From positions 558,001 to 622,000 of the forward strand of contig WBVU01000010.1 of the NCBI GenBank assembly GCA_009192285.1: a stretch of 64,000 nt of DNA, given 5' to 3'. Origin of the DNA: Morchella semilibera. Its lineage: Eukaryota > Ascomycota > Pezizomycetes > Pezizales > Morchellaceae. This document shows, one piece after another, positions 50,732 to 62,310 of this stretch. The notes under the pieces are model-generated. The model was given only the letters and a program-made list of their open reading frames with translations. It did no database searches and had not been told where the DNA came from. Position numbers and translations under genes: made by a program. Every line of letters begins with the position of its first letter. Positions within the stretch are counted from its first letter, which is position 1.

Positions 50732-52162
50732 TTTGATTCAAGATTTATGTTACGAAGTAGATCCTAATTCAATCGCTTTAGGAGAAGGAGACCCTCTATA
50801 AATATTCTACAAAATATTATGTTCAACCCCAACGTTTCTACCGCCTTCTAGAAATATTAGTATAAGTGTGTTTGGAAAATATATCGTCATCATGTTACCC
50901 GGCTATGAAGGTACACACGTGATCCGGTTAACGCATTCTCTATTCTCGAGTTGTCATAGGGCAATTGAGGACGTCAATACTAATCCCAATACAGCCAGAG
51001 GGCGGGTAGGATAGGTCACACTTTATCACTCGAGGAGGGTTAGTCTATTAATTAATCCTATAGGGAAAGTTAGAGCCAAAGATCTGCGGTGCGCCACAAA
51101 GTTACACGAGTTTCCAGGGTTTAACTACCTCCGGTGAACCTATTCGCCTTTCAAGCCTGGAATGTCTGGTCAGCGGCATTCAATGTGGCACCGAGTTGAC
51201 TTATTTCCTCGGCATCTAACGGTTTTATCACTTCGCTGGTACATAAGATAGGCTACAGGATGTTTTTATAGGTATTTTAATCAGCTCTTCCCAAGAGCAA
51301 ATATTGCAGAGCCTATGTGTTGTCCATACGCTAACTGTGCAGTTAGGTAAAGTTTAAAAATAAACTCCAATTATCAAATTCCATCAAAGCTATGGCAGCG
51401 TATGATCACCATCGATCGCAGGTGAATTCACAGCCTTATGAGGAGGTGTTTCACCGGCTTTTATCACACCCCAATAGCAGTAGACACCAGTGCCGGGGTT
51501 CGAGAGGGGAACCAAGCTACTTTAGTTGAACCTTGGTGAACTCTAGTGATACACACATACACCTAACTGTTACTGATGCTGTGAGGCTGCATAGTAACTT
51601 GCAAATGCTACTGCTGACCCCGGTAGCACTTTCCCGGACGGATGGCCTTCCGAGCGTCAGCTGTATGTATGTACATACAAGCACAGCCCTGTCGGAAAAG
51701 GGCGTAGCAGCCGAGGATGTATCATGTTATTGTCAACACGTCGCCAAGATGATCACGAACGAGGAACCCTGTGAATTGGAGCGTTAGTTTTTAATCTGAA
51801 GAAAAGAGAGGTTTAAAACCGAGTGAAGGCGACTTTACTGATACAGCCTGAATGAAGGCTGCTTCCAAATCTACTCAATCTTTGTTCTTCTCAGTCTTCA
51901 ATCGATCTGCTTGTGGACTAGGTCGGTTATGAAACCGCTGCGAGAATACATGAACCTAGAGTACCTACATACCTATGTACATGTAGCTTCTTTGGATCAA
52001 CAGACAGTGTATAAAAATAGGGAGCCACTAATCCCAGAACCCTCTTTACCAAGCCTTTATTGAGGAGTCTGTCAGACAACACGAAGGGGCTGGGAAAAAT
52101 AAGATATTACAAGCACAATCCAGCTCTTAGAAGTTAGTGGTGATTTCTTGTATCATCCGACG
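50732..52162. other. upstream region of HSP78 and of the third Zn2Cys6 gene
   Basis: Separates two divergent genes. No supported frame; one TACATGTA near 51976. Both promoters must lie here. Confidence 0.55.
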
Positions 52163-53392
52163 ATGGAACGGGAACCGAAGAAACACTCTGCCTGCGACGA
52201 ATGTCGTATGTATCTCTTTAAACGCCTTTCAAAAGAGATCGAAGAACTAATAAACAGCCTTATAGGTGCGCGAAAGCTCAAATGTTCTGGGAATCTCTCT
52301 GGCTGCGAGCGCTGCCATAAGGACAAAGTGGCATGTGTTTACTCAATCCAGAAGCCCATGGGGAGGCCTCGAAAAAGGCGCAGAGGTGGCGATACGGCAG
52401 AAGATGAGCAGATTCAATACTCCTCACAAATACCTGCGGAGCTTTCATTAGTAGAGCCATCTTCCAATCGCTATCACAATCACGGTCACATCATGAATAT
52501 TCCCGATCTAGGTAACGTTCCAGGGGCACTCTTTGTGGATCAGTTTGAATGGTTAAATTAGTGAGTGTTTGTTTCTAAATGTGCTGTGGTTATTTGTGCG
52601 GGACTAACAGGTGCTTTTCTCTCTGTGTGTAGTGAAACATTCGACCCCACCGCCGGCCCTAGCAGTTTATTTGACTTAGAAGCTCAACCCGCAGGCGCGA
52701 TTCATGAGATATCCGAGGGTCATGTATCACCTCAAAACCGCAACTCTACCATCCGCCTTCGTTCAGGCGAGCCCTCTCCATTCCATCTAAGAGATACACC
52801 AGCGGAAACATTCGCCCTCAGCGATGGATTGTCGTCCTATTGGCCCGGAATAGAAGAACGACCACCTCCTTCGTCATGTAGCTGTTTGTCTTCCTTCTTT
52901 TCAATAATCTCATCGCTCCGAGACCCACCACCTACACATTCCGTCTCGCTCCAATACGTCCTCCAAACCTCAAATGCTGCTATTCAAGCCACCCAAAATT
53001 CTTTCAACTGTGAATCTTGTCACGCGAATGTCCAAGCCACCTATATCACAAACATGATGCTGGGGATTCAACTGCCCCTGCTTTGTCAGTTTTACCACAG
53101 GGTGCTGGCCTCTATAGAGGCAACCACTGATCCGCAGTATGTGATTATGGGTGACGGGCAAGCTATGCAACTTGACCCTGAGCAGTGGAAGATTATGGCC
53201 AGAACTGCTATAAGAAAGGAGGCTACAAAAGTGTTGGATATTGTGAAGGATTTGGAGGCAATGACGGCGCATTTTCATGGCGTACCGGTGGCGAGAGTCG
53301 GAAATCTCACCGATAGATGGGGCAATGAACCGCTTTGCATACGGATTTTAAAGACAATTAAGGCAGTTGCAGAGTTTATCGCACTCCGATAA
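52163..53392 (+). CDS. short Zn2Cys6 transcription factor, AflR-like layout
   Basis: Nuclear DNA-binding regulator. Exons are 52163-52205, 52266-52560 and 52633-53392 (365 residues). The cluster is split by intron 1 and reads CDEC, RARKLKC, SGNLSGC, ERC, HKDKVAC, a perfect CX2CX6CX6CX2CX6C. A basic GRPRKRRRG stretch follows immediately. There is no full fungal MHR; instead the C-terminal half has a compact alpha-helical region with Cys pairs (NCESCHANVQ, LLCQFYHRVL) and a conserved-looking end (RILKTIKAVAEFIALR). This layout is like AflR-type regulators of secondary metabolism, but no biosynthetic genes are nearby. The frame is open upstream of the ATG only through non-ATG codons. Confidence 0.82.
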
Positions 53393-54446
53393 GCTATAGG
53401 GGAAGAGAGTAATGACTATAGTACGAAGGTCTTAGATTAGTTTTTGGTTTTTCCGAATGGTTTGGGTTTGACAATAATTTCTTCATTAGTTTTAGGGATG
53501 ACATTACCTCTCCTTCGTCAACTTTGTTTTGGATTATGAAAGTTTTAAAACCTCGGACCGTCTCGCACATAGCTATATTCTGGGAGTGATTCTGATCGAG
53601 TGACAAAGCATGAAGTTGTCAGAGAGTCCGTGTGGTAATACATGTGAGGAGGAGGTAGAGGGTGTCAAAGTGGGATTATACCTACATGTAGTTCTTATAC
53701 TTACTGGGGTCTTCATTTTTTTCCTGAACTTGGCTTATACAATCGTGTCCATGACCTCCCCCCCCCCCCAAAGAACCCGAAAATGTTCCGAAATGCCTCC
53801 GATTATGTGGCCGCTTATGTGACCAAGGAGCTTTAGCGCTCCTGTGCTGGAATGGAACTACATGTTAATGGTCCAGCTATTCCAGTACTAAATCTATCCC
53901 AATATAGCAGTTTTACGCAATACGCAGAGGAACTACATTAGCCTATGGATGTAGGGACTTTACGGCAATTCAAGATGTAATCCAAAATTTGGGTTTGGAG
54001 TGTAAAATATTAGATATATGAGTAGGAAGGGAAGATTGAACACGACGTTAATATCTTCTACTAACTACAAAATACATGTAAAGTATGGTCTCAAGGATTG
54101 CCCACAGCTGCAGCTCTAGGTTGATCACGACCGCAAAACTCCAATTCAAATAGAATAAAGTTCTAATTATATGCATCGGTTCGATACGAGCACTGTTTTA
54201 TAGAACTATCCCACTTTGCTCGGTTCATCAAACCACACTTTTTTTTTCGGCAAGTACTTTGAGTTTATAAATGTCTTGATGTGCAACGCGAAACCTCACT
54301 AAAATACACTGTAACCAAACACAACCTCCTATCAGAGCTCTTTAAACAAAACTAACCCAATTTCATATCGTACTAACGCTATAATGATATCTCTGTAGTC
54401 CTTGAAACGAGATTGACTATGCCTCAAAGCCAATGTGCGAAATAAA
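53393..54446. other. convergent intergenic region
   Basis: Lies between the 3' ends of the short Zn2Cys6 gene and the V-ATPase gene. No supported frame; TACATGTA near 53684 and 54072. Confidence 0.6.
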
Positions 54447-57301
54447 CTATTCGGATTCTTCCAACAGCAGCTTAAAGCTAAAAGGCTCGAAAGCAATGCC
54501 ATCCCCAATGAAAAATTTGCTCTGCGAGATGTTAGTAACCATATTAATTGGATGTTAAGACTATTCTAGAACATACCATAGCCTCAACCCAATGTAACCT
54601 CAAACTATGCAACATAGCACTAGTTCCTTCCATAATTACCAACACAACGATTGTGCAAATAAACCAGAACCCGAACAAAATGACGATCGCGATAACACCG
54701 ATGGTACCAGTGAATCCAAAGGCGATGGCCAAGGTCATAGACCAAAGAACGATGGAGAGCTGTGCATGAGCGAGGGAAAGCGCCCACAGTCGAAGGTAAG
54801 ACGCGGTATGAGAGATACAGTTCAGGCAGAATTCTAAATTTCTGATTAGTAAAGGCCCAAGTATGTAACATTTTAGAAGCTTACCAATAGTGTGAATAAC
54901 CTGATGGATCATAACTTCACTAAATTCGAACTCTTCCTCTTCCTTCATTTCTTCTGCGATGAGTACATGGCCAGAGCCATCAGTGTCTACACTCTCCCTC
55001 CCTCTTTCTGCAATATCATTATCGTCGTCATCATCATCTAGGGCGCTAACCCTTGAGACCTGGCCCAGTCCTTGATATCCAGCTGCACGATGTTTATTGT
55101 GCTCCCATCTTAGATATAGGGGCTTGAGTAATAACATCCATGGGACACAAACAAGTGCTATCAATAGAAGCATAACCTGCACCCCTGCCTGCCCGGGGTA
55201 AAGCTGTTCTGGAACATTTCCGGGGGAAAGGAACATGTAAATAAGCATGTTCAGCAAACTAGGCGGCTGTTGCTCCCGAGCAGGCCAGTCAACAGTCCAC
55301 TTATAAATGATGCACATAACCAAGTACCCAAAAATGGACTGGAAGAAAATCATCCCAGGGATGAAATTTCCCCAGGTATCGATTCTTGATTTAAAGTACC
55401 GGTGGTTATATTGTGATAGACATAAAGAGTAGGTCATCTTGAGTGGTGATACTCATTAGTAACGATCGCAACACAAGGAACACTAAACTCACATGAGCCC
55501 AACCCAGTATAATACTGAGTTTCATCTTAAGACTGTTCGTAAATAATAAACTGTTTTCTGCTCCATGCCACTGCCAATCAAGACCAAACGGATACGCATA
55601 ACCCAATTTCTTAGCCGCCTCGATGTTGTCACCCTCCATAAAGTGAGAGGGGTATTCCCAAGCACTTTCAAACAAAGCGAGTGGTTTAGAAAAGATATCA
55701 TTATAGATGAGACCCGTATAGATTGAAAAGATTCCCATGAGCAGCATGATGTATCGTCCGAAGAAAGCCATATCGAAAAGCTCAAAGATCTTCTTTCCCT
55801 GGAGAGATTTTTCGTTCCATACCATAGCAAGGGCAGCGAGTGTCAAGATGATTCCGTGACCGATGTCACCGAACATGACAGCGAAAAGGAACGGGAAGGT
55901 TACTATAGTCGCCAGGCCTGGGTTGACCTCGCGGTATTTCGCAACACCGTAGGCGTCAACGATAGTCTGGAATGCTAGAGTAAATTTATTCGTTTTGTGG
56001 AAAGTTGGCGGGGTCTTCGTTGTCTTAAGTTCATTCAAGATGCTTGGCACTTGTAATCCCGCACGAACCGTGACCTCCCGCAAACGCTCTTGAATCTTCG
56101 GTAAAACATTCGTTGGCAGCCAACCCTCAGCGATCAAACATTTGCGTGCAGAATCATAAATGAATAGATTCAATGTCTGATAAATGGCCTTTTCCTTCTT
56201 AATAACCACCATCCAGCTTGCCAAGTTCTGCGCGATTGTCCTCAATTCCGCGTTCAAAGTGTTCTTAGTATTTTGCAGGACAGATTGATGATCGTCTATA
56301 CGTCTATTGATATCGTGGAGCTGGTCACGACGAAGGTTGGTATCCTCGTCAACCGCATAAAGATCGGCCCCGAGAGATTCCGAAATCTTGCGGATCTTGG
56401 ATAGGATTTCCTTGCCATGAGCAAAAATAACAAAAACATTCTTGTCAACGTTCTCGTTAGTTGCTGGGTCAGTGATTGGCTCATCAATCTCAGATTGATT
56501 CATGTAAAGATTGCCTCTCAATGTTCTCCAAAGAATCCTTTCAAATGCTGAAATTCTATCACGGCGAATTACGCCAGCGACGAAACCAATATTCATAGTC
56601 TGAAAGCTCATCTCTCCCTGATTTCCGTATTGAGCTGGGGTTGACTGCTCAACATCTTCAAGAAGAGGAGCAGAGGGCTCGTCCGTTGAACCTCGGCGAA
56701 TTTCGTCCGCTTGGCCATGAGCGCGATCAAAGAAACCACCAGCCTCCCGCAATACCCATCTATGCTCTATAAGCTCAACCCATCCTTTCTGGAGTGTTTC
56801 GTAAGATCCATTTAGTTGGCTGATTCTAGCTTCCAAGGCCTCTGCACGCTCGGCAAGAAAATCAATTTCTGAAGAGCTTGGAGCCGCAGTAAGGGTTTCA
56901 TTGTCCTGGACAGGGCGGACCGGAACAGAGTTTTTCTCCATCTGAGAAGCGAAGTAACCTAAGAGGCTGTTAACAACTTACCGCGACTCCTATCAGAGTG
57001 TTTAGAAGGACATACGAAGTTGACGCTCAACATTGTCCAATCTCCTAATCTCTTTGGTAAAGGTCCGTTGAAAGGCAGAGGTTTCCGCGTTGAGCTATCA
57101 CAATCATAAAGATTAGCATTCTTGAATTTGCTTTCCCAACCACCTCCTTCCCAGAAATTTAGATATGAGAGAGCTTACGTCGCGGAACTGGAGCAAGCCC
57201 ACTTCTCCCAACTCACTCACAGTTTCCCTCCCAATATCAGTCGCTACGTACAATTGTACGAGCGACATTTCCGAAGAGCGGAACAAAGTGTCTTGGCCCA
57301 T
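54447..57301 (-). CDS. VPH1: V-type proton ATPase subunit a (Vph1/Stv1)
   Basis: Membrane subunit of the V-ATPase Vo sector that forms the proton half-channels in vacuole and Golgi membranes. Six exons on the minus strand: 57301-57179, 57094-57016, 56958-55493, 55437-54885, 54833-54577 and 54521-54447 (850 residues, as expected). The cytosolic half starts [20 protein letters not shown] and contains [16 protein letters not shown]. The membrane half has several hydrophobic helices, [15 protein letters not shown], the family signature [10 protein letters not shown], and [20 protein letters not shown], which carries the essential Arg. It ends [13 protein letters not shown]. An acidic loop (DDDDDDND) lies before the last helices. 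Transcribed divergently from RPT3, with 382 bases between the start codons. One copy only is seen, so Vph1 versus Stv1 cannot be decided. Confidence 0.94.
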
Positions 57302-57683
57302 CTTGACGATTTGCGTCAAGACGCGTTCCGAGAAGCAAGGTAAGTGGAAAGGGGGGGGGGTCTTAATACGAGGGGGGTAGCTGTTGGGTTTTTTTGTGCC
57401 TATGTAGCCTATGTAGGTGTGTATGGAGAGAAAGAATAAGGGAGCGAGAAAAGGGTGGCTTGTATGGCCGGGCGCTTTCGCCTCGATTAGTCACCTGTCG
57501 TCACATTGCATGTTCCCAGGGCTGCGCCAGGCGGTACCACAAATACTAAGGCATAGCTTCAAGACTCCCACTACGCGGAGCAACATTCAATCACACCCCA
57601 ATCATCTACCCATCACATCACCATTATCCCAAAAAAGGCCTTCAAATTAACCAGAAACTTATCCCATATATCTAAAATTCGTC
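57302..57683. promoter_or_regulatory. divergent promoter, V-ATPase a and RPT3
   Basis: These 382 bases lie between divergent start codons of two essential genes. Includes a G9 run near 57350-57358. I see no obvious TATA box. A Rpn4-type proteasome element (GGTGGCAAA or a close relative) is not apparent, although AAGGGTGGC occurs near 57453. Confidence 0.5.
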
Positions 57684-59252
57684 ATGGCAGATGTTGCCGT
57701 TCAGAAACGCCCTGCATCTTCACCGTTCGCCGACCCCTCCTACGTTTCCACCCTCGATAATAACCTGATTACGGATAATAACGACTATGCGAAGCTCAAA
57801 AGACTTCAGCGGCACCTCGAGTAAGCCTACCTACTTCTGAAAGATTGTAGCCTGATGATAGACAGACAGTCTGTTTATGGTTTTTTGATGGATCGGTGGA
57901 GTTATAGATCACTAATAGCTACGACAAAACAGATATATAAGCCTACAAGAAGAATACATCAAAGATGAACAAAGGTATCTTGAGTATCCTCTCAAATTAT
58001 TCTTCCAGGTTCTGATCATAATGATAGGAGTCTTAAGAGAGAGCTTGTGCGGGCGCAGGAAGAGATTAAACGCATTCAGAGTGTCCCTTTGGTAATTGGG
58101 CAGTTCATGGAGGCTATTGACCAAAAGTATATTGTTGCCTTATTCCAGGAAATGACGCCGCTGATGACCTATACTATTTAGCACTGGAATCGTTCAAAGC
58201 TCAACGGGTTCGAATTACGTTGTTCGAATTCTGTCTACTCTTGATCGAGAACTACTGAAACCTTCATCATCCGTAGCGCTTCACAGGCATTCAAATGCCC
58301 TTGTGGACATTCTTCCTCCAGAAGCGGATTCCTCCATCGCTATGCTGCAATCCCACGAGAAGCCAGATGTAACATACGCCGATGTTGGTGGGTTAGATAT
58401 GCAAAAGCAAGAGATCCGTGAGGCCGTAGAACTTCCCCTAACCCACTTTGATCTCTACAAACAGATTGGTTCGCTACCACAATCTATTATTAGCCAAAAA
58501 TTTGCTAACTTGGTGTAGGTATTGATCCACCACGTGGGGTTCTACTTTACGGGCCTCCCGGAACTGGTAAAACTATGTTGGTAAAGGCTGTAGCTAACAG
58601 CACCACTGCTTCCTTTATCCGTGTTGTTGGTTCCGAGTTCGTCCAGAAATATCTTGGAGAAGGGCCCCGAATGGTCCGTGATGTTTTCCGTATGGCTAGA
58701 GAGAACTCTCCCGCCATAATTTTCATAGATGAAATTGATGCCATCGCCACGAAACGTTTCGACGCTCAAACAGGGGCAGACCGTGAAGTACAACGTATTC
58801 TGCTAGAGCTTCTGAATCAGATGGATGGATTTGATCAAACCTCAAATGTTAAAGTAAGTTTACCATCCTGGGGATAATTTTCATGTTTTCTTAACGTGAT
58901 AAAGGTTATCATGGCTACAAATCGTGCGGATACTCTTGATCCAGCCCTTCTTCGTCCTGGTCGTCTCGACCGTAAAATCGAGTTTCCATCCCTCCGTGAC
59001 CGCCGCGAGCGTCGTCTCATCTTTTCTACAATTGCATCAAAAATGTCACTCTCCCCTGAGGTTGACCTAGATTCACTCATTATCCGTAACGACCCTCTAT
59101 CGGGCGCCATTATTGCTGCAATTATGCAGGAGGCAGGGCTGAGAGCTGTAAGGAAAAATAGGTACAATATCATCCAGGCCGACCTAGAAGATGCCTACAG
59201 TAGTCAAGTTAAGGGTGGAAATGAGGCGGATAAGTTTGAGTTTTACCGTTAA
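57684..59252 (+). CDS. RPT3: 26S proteasome regulatory ATPase subunit Rpt3
   Basis: AAA+ subunit of the proteasome base ring that unfolds substrates and feeds them into the 20S core. Six exons: 57684-57820, 57933-57974, 58028-58126, 58182-58468, 58519-58853 and 58905-59252 (415 residues). Order: N-terminal coiled coil ([20 protein letters not shown]), OB domain ([15 protein letters not shown]), AAA module with GPPGTGKT and [11 protein letters not shown], second region of homology [20 protein letters not shown], then the C-domain. The last residues KFEFYR form an HbYX-like tail that docks into the 20S alpha ring. [18 protein letters not shown] is typical of Rpt3. Exon 2 is 42 bases. A likely proteasome-assembly chaperone gene lies about 2.2 kb downstream on the same strand. 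Confidence 0.94.
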
Positions 59253-59573
59253 GATTTTTTTCCCTTGTCCTGTATCATATTAGGAAATTCGTGGGATTTG
59301 TTGGGGTCCGTAGCCCGTGCTCCCTGTATTATCCCAATTCTGAGTTTTCCGGTTGTAGGTTAGCGGTTGCGGGCTTATACCCTTTTATGCTTGGAAAAAA
59401 TGACCACTAGATGCAAATCAAATGTTTTTACATCACTTGATCGGTTGTATGTATGATTGCACCTGTACGGAAGTTACCCGGCCTCAGCGTGAGAGTAAAC
59501 CCAGCGGTTGTATGTATAAATGTGTTGTATTCCTCCATCAATTCAGGTGCCGTGCCCGAAAAATTCCGTCGTC
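59253..59573. other. intergenic RPT3 to rhomboid
   Basis: About 320 bases with no frame of its own. The rhomboid frame also has an in-frame ATG at 59520, which would add 18 residues lacking presequence character. Confidence 0.5.
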
Positions 59574-60935
59574 ATGTTACAGCTCTTTTCAAAGCCTACA
59601 ATCACAATAGTTTCTACTGCTAAAAGGTCGATATGCGATAAGGTTAATGCTTGTGCAGCCTTTTCTTCCTCAGTGCCCGTGGGCTTAAGGTTGCTTCAGC
59701 GTCCACGAGTTCATCCTCGTTTCTTTCAACAAAGTGTATTTAAACAGTATGCTACCAAGTCAAGAAGAAAAGACGTCAATCCTATCCGCAAATCAACAAA
59801 TCCAGAAAAATCAGACCTCGTAGCTCAGACAGTAAACAAAAATTTGCCAGAAGCGGGCAACCAACCCCGATTGCTTGATCGCCTGAAAGCCAAGGGTGCC
59901 ATTTCTGACCTCGAGGCTCCCCCGAGTTTATCCCATGTACTTACTCATACATTCACTCCTCAATTGGGTCAGGCTGACCGCAATATTGAATAGTTTCAAC
60001 GCCTTTTCGCTCCATTTGTTTTCACAGTAGCCATCTGCGGTGGTTCTTATTACTTTGCCCAAACCTGGGTACCAGCACCAGTGGAATCCCGTCTTTTTCC
60101 GACACTTCCACAATCGTTTACAACTGTTGCAACGATCATTGCAGCCAATTGTGCAATATTTCTGGCGTGGAAGGTCCCTCTCCCAATATCATGGCGAATT
60201 CTCAACAGGTACTTCATATCTGTGCCGGCAGTGCCGTATAGTCTTAGCATTATTGGAAATGTCTTTTCGCATCAAAAATTAACTCATTTGGGAATGAATA
60301 TGTTTGTAATAAACACCCGGGTACCCTAAATTTTACTAAATCTGTTGATCTTGCTGATACCTATACCAAATACATTTGACAGGTGCTGTACATTTTCGGA
60401 ACCTCCCGTAGGTTACCTCTCTACTGATCATGAATGATAGGAAGTAAATCTAATGGCTTTATAGTTTGTGACCAAATAGGCCGTGGAAACTTCTTGGCTC
60501 TTTATTTTTCGGCAGGAGCAGTATCTTCGTTTTCTTCTCTTGCATTCAATGTCCTTCTGGCTAGATTCCACGTTTTTGCTCTTGGAGCGTCAGGCGCAAT
60601 CAGTGGTGTCATCGGCGCGTATACTTATTTCAACCCAGAGTGCGTAAATATCTCTGATCTGCTTTACTTTGGTTCACCCCCTAACAACAACATTCTCCTC
60701 TAGACGTGAATTGTATCTCGTTCTCTTGCCATTCATGAGCTTTAAAGCATACCAATTTGTAAGTGGCATGGCTTTAATTGAGGTCCTTGGCATTATCAGA
60801 GGATGGACAGTAGTCGATCATATGGCGCATCTATCAGGATTGCTTTGGGGGGTAGCAGTTGCCTATTGGAAAGATCTGGAGCTCAAAAAGAAACGAGAGC
60901 TTGCCCGAAAAAATGCTCGCTGGCTTTCATGGTGA
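59574..60935 (+). CDS. PCP1: mitochondrial rhomboid protease (Pcp1/Rbd1-like)
   Basis: Intramembrane serine protease of the inner mitochondrial membrane; yeast Pcp1 processes Mgm1 and Ccp1. Proposed exons are 59574-59936, 59994-60305, 60383-60407, 60465-60639 and 60704-60935 (368 residues). A basic, Ser-rich presequence (MLQLFSKPTITIVSTAKRS) precedes the core. Catalytic features: HLGMNMF, the Ser in ALGASGAISG, and the His in VVDHMAHLSG. Intron 1 is 57 bases, a multiple of three, and its last codon TAG would be an in-frame stop if retained; it has a GGCTGAC branch point. Exon 3 is only 25 bases and restores FVLYIFGTSLCDQIGRGNF. For intron 2 the donor GTAATA at 60306 is preferred to GTACCC at 60321 because the product fits the family better. 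The C terminus is a Lys/Arg-rich helix. Confidence 0.85.
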
Positions 60936-61428
60936 TTGACTAGAGATGCATTTCTTTTATATCTGTTGTAGTGATTCCGGTAGGGTGGATATTGTATAAT
61001 AAAGTTCAGGTTTTTTCTTTCTCTCCCTTTCTTCCGCAGCCCCCATTTTATAGGTTTACATGTATGATGGTGAGACATGTTTCTAAACTGTATGTTAAAT
61101 TAAATTATAATGGAAGGTATAAGATAATTATGAGAATATTTCGCGCAAAAGGATCAAACCTGGCACTTGCCATACCAGATAGGGCATTGAGCTGATACCC
61201 CAACAGGAAACAAACGTTAATAGAGATTTTAGGCTAAGCATCAATTTTGAGAGATGCTGTTTGCTAGCAAAAAGATCCCTGCAACTAGTAATTTTGACCA
61301 AAAGTAATGGTTTCTAATGCCAAGGTATGTAACAGGTCTGCACTGTAGTTACATACCAGATTCCATAGGGCCACATTTCTGCCCCACGCCAACCCCGCGT
61401 ACAAACAGAGAGCCTAATAAGACGTTAA
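60936..61428. other. intergenic rhomboid to TMA17-like gene
   Basis: No supported gene. One TACATGTA near 61059. A stretch near 61141-61205 weakly resembles a tRNA B box on the minus strand but does not fold as a tRNA. Confidence 0.5.
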
Positions 61429-61959
61429 ATGAGTGCAACTTCCCAGCCGATAACTCCGGTAATTATCATGCCATATAAACCAGCTACATTTCATCACATA
61501 TATTGATGAGGTTTGTTCAAGCAGGAGTTCTTCCTCCAGGCGATTCGCGAGCTCGAGCTTGAGCAACTACACACAGAAGCGGCACGCCTCGAGCTCTCAC
61601 TATACCACCTCAGGCGCTCCCAAATACAACTGGAGGAGTTCAAGGATGACCCAGTATGTCAGGCCGCAATCGAGGATAATGAGGTCGTCATCAAGAACCA
61701 AACCGACAGGGTCGACATGATTAGGTTGGAGGTAGAGAGGAGAGGCTACTCGATGGAGCACGGAGCTAGAGCTAGGGGAACTCTTGTCAATGGTGGCGCT
61801 AATACTGAGCCGGAGGAAGACGAACACAGCCTGGGCCCAGAGGTTGAGATGGGCGGTACAGGCGAGCAGTTACCCAATCCCCGGGCTATCGGGGCGGCGG
61901 CAGCGGAAGCGAGCCCCTCTACTGCAGATACTGAAGAAGTAGAAGGGGTTTACCTGTAG
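61429..61959 (+). CDS. TMA17: Tma17/Adc17-like proteasome assembly chaperone
   Basis: Likely homologue of yeast Tma17/Adc17, a stress-induced chaperone that binds the ATPase Rpt6 during base assembly. Exons are 61429-61458 and 61525-61959 (154 residues; yeast has 150). Exon 1 encodes only MSATSQPITP; the frame of exon 2 is open upstream but has no ATG. The helical coiled-coil core runs from AIRELELEQLHTEAARLELS through HLRRSQIQLEEF, DPVCQAAIEDNEVVIKNQ and MIRLEVERRG. The DP-C-AIEENE-like centre is the family hallmark as I remember it. The C-terminal third is acidic and Gly/Ala-rich without predicted structure. It lies downstream of RPT3 on the same strand. An unrelated coiled-coil protein is the alternative. 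Confidence 0.66.
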
Positions 61960-62310
61960 ATCTGCTGTGGCTCTAACTTTAAAGCCCGTTTCTATGCTCT
62001 ACCTATTTCATTCTTGTTTCTTAGCTAGAATCGGGTCTGGGCGTTTAGGGTCTCTAGATACATTAAGATATAAATGATCATTGACTCTTGATGACTGAAC
62101 GTTACTTTAAGCCGATCGGCCTCGTCATACATACATATGGATCACATGTGAAAGCCTACTGCATGTCTCAAACCCAGAGCAATTCTCCCGGACAACTTCA
62201 TACGTCCATTTCACAAAGAAACAGAAATAATCCATTCATGAGATTAATGGGAATACCCTATTTCTCTCCACATATCAATGCATCACATAGCCAGGCGCCT
62301 ATTTGATAGC
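61960..62310. other. intergenic TMA17-like to patatin gene
   Basis: About 350 bases of mostly AT-rich sequence. A 72-codon frame here (62088-62306) has no recognisable content. Confidence 0.5.

Noticed and set aside
34003-53392. Secondary-metabolite cluster suggested by three Zn2Cys6 regulators
   Set aside because: No polyketide synthase, NRPS, terpene synthase, P450 or transporter gene is present; neighbours are housekeeping genes.
59991-59993. In-frame stop suggesting the rhomboid gene is a pseudogene or uses readthrough
   Set aside because: A 57-base intron with donor, branch point and acceptor removes it while keeping frame, and the spliced sequence fits the family.
61141-61205. tRNA-like or SINE-like segment on the minus strand (GGTTTGATCC resembling a B box)
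   Set aside because: The B box is one base short, the A box does not match, and no cloverleaf can be drawn.
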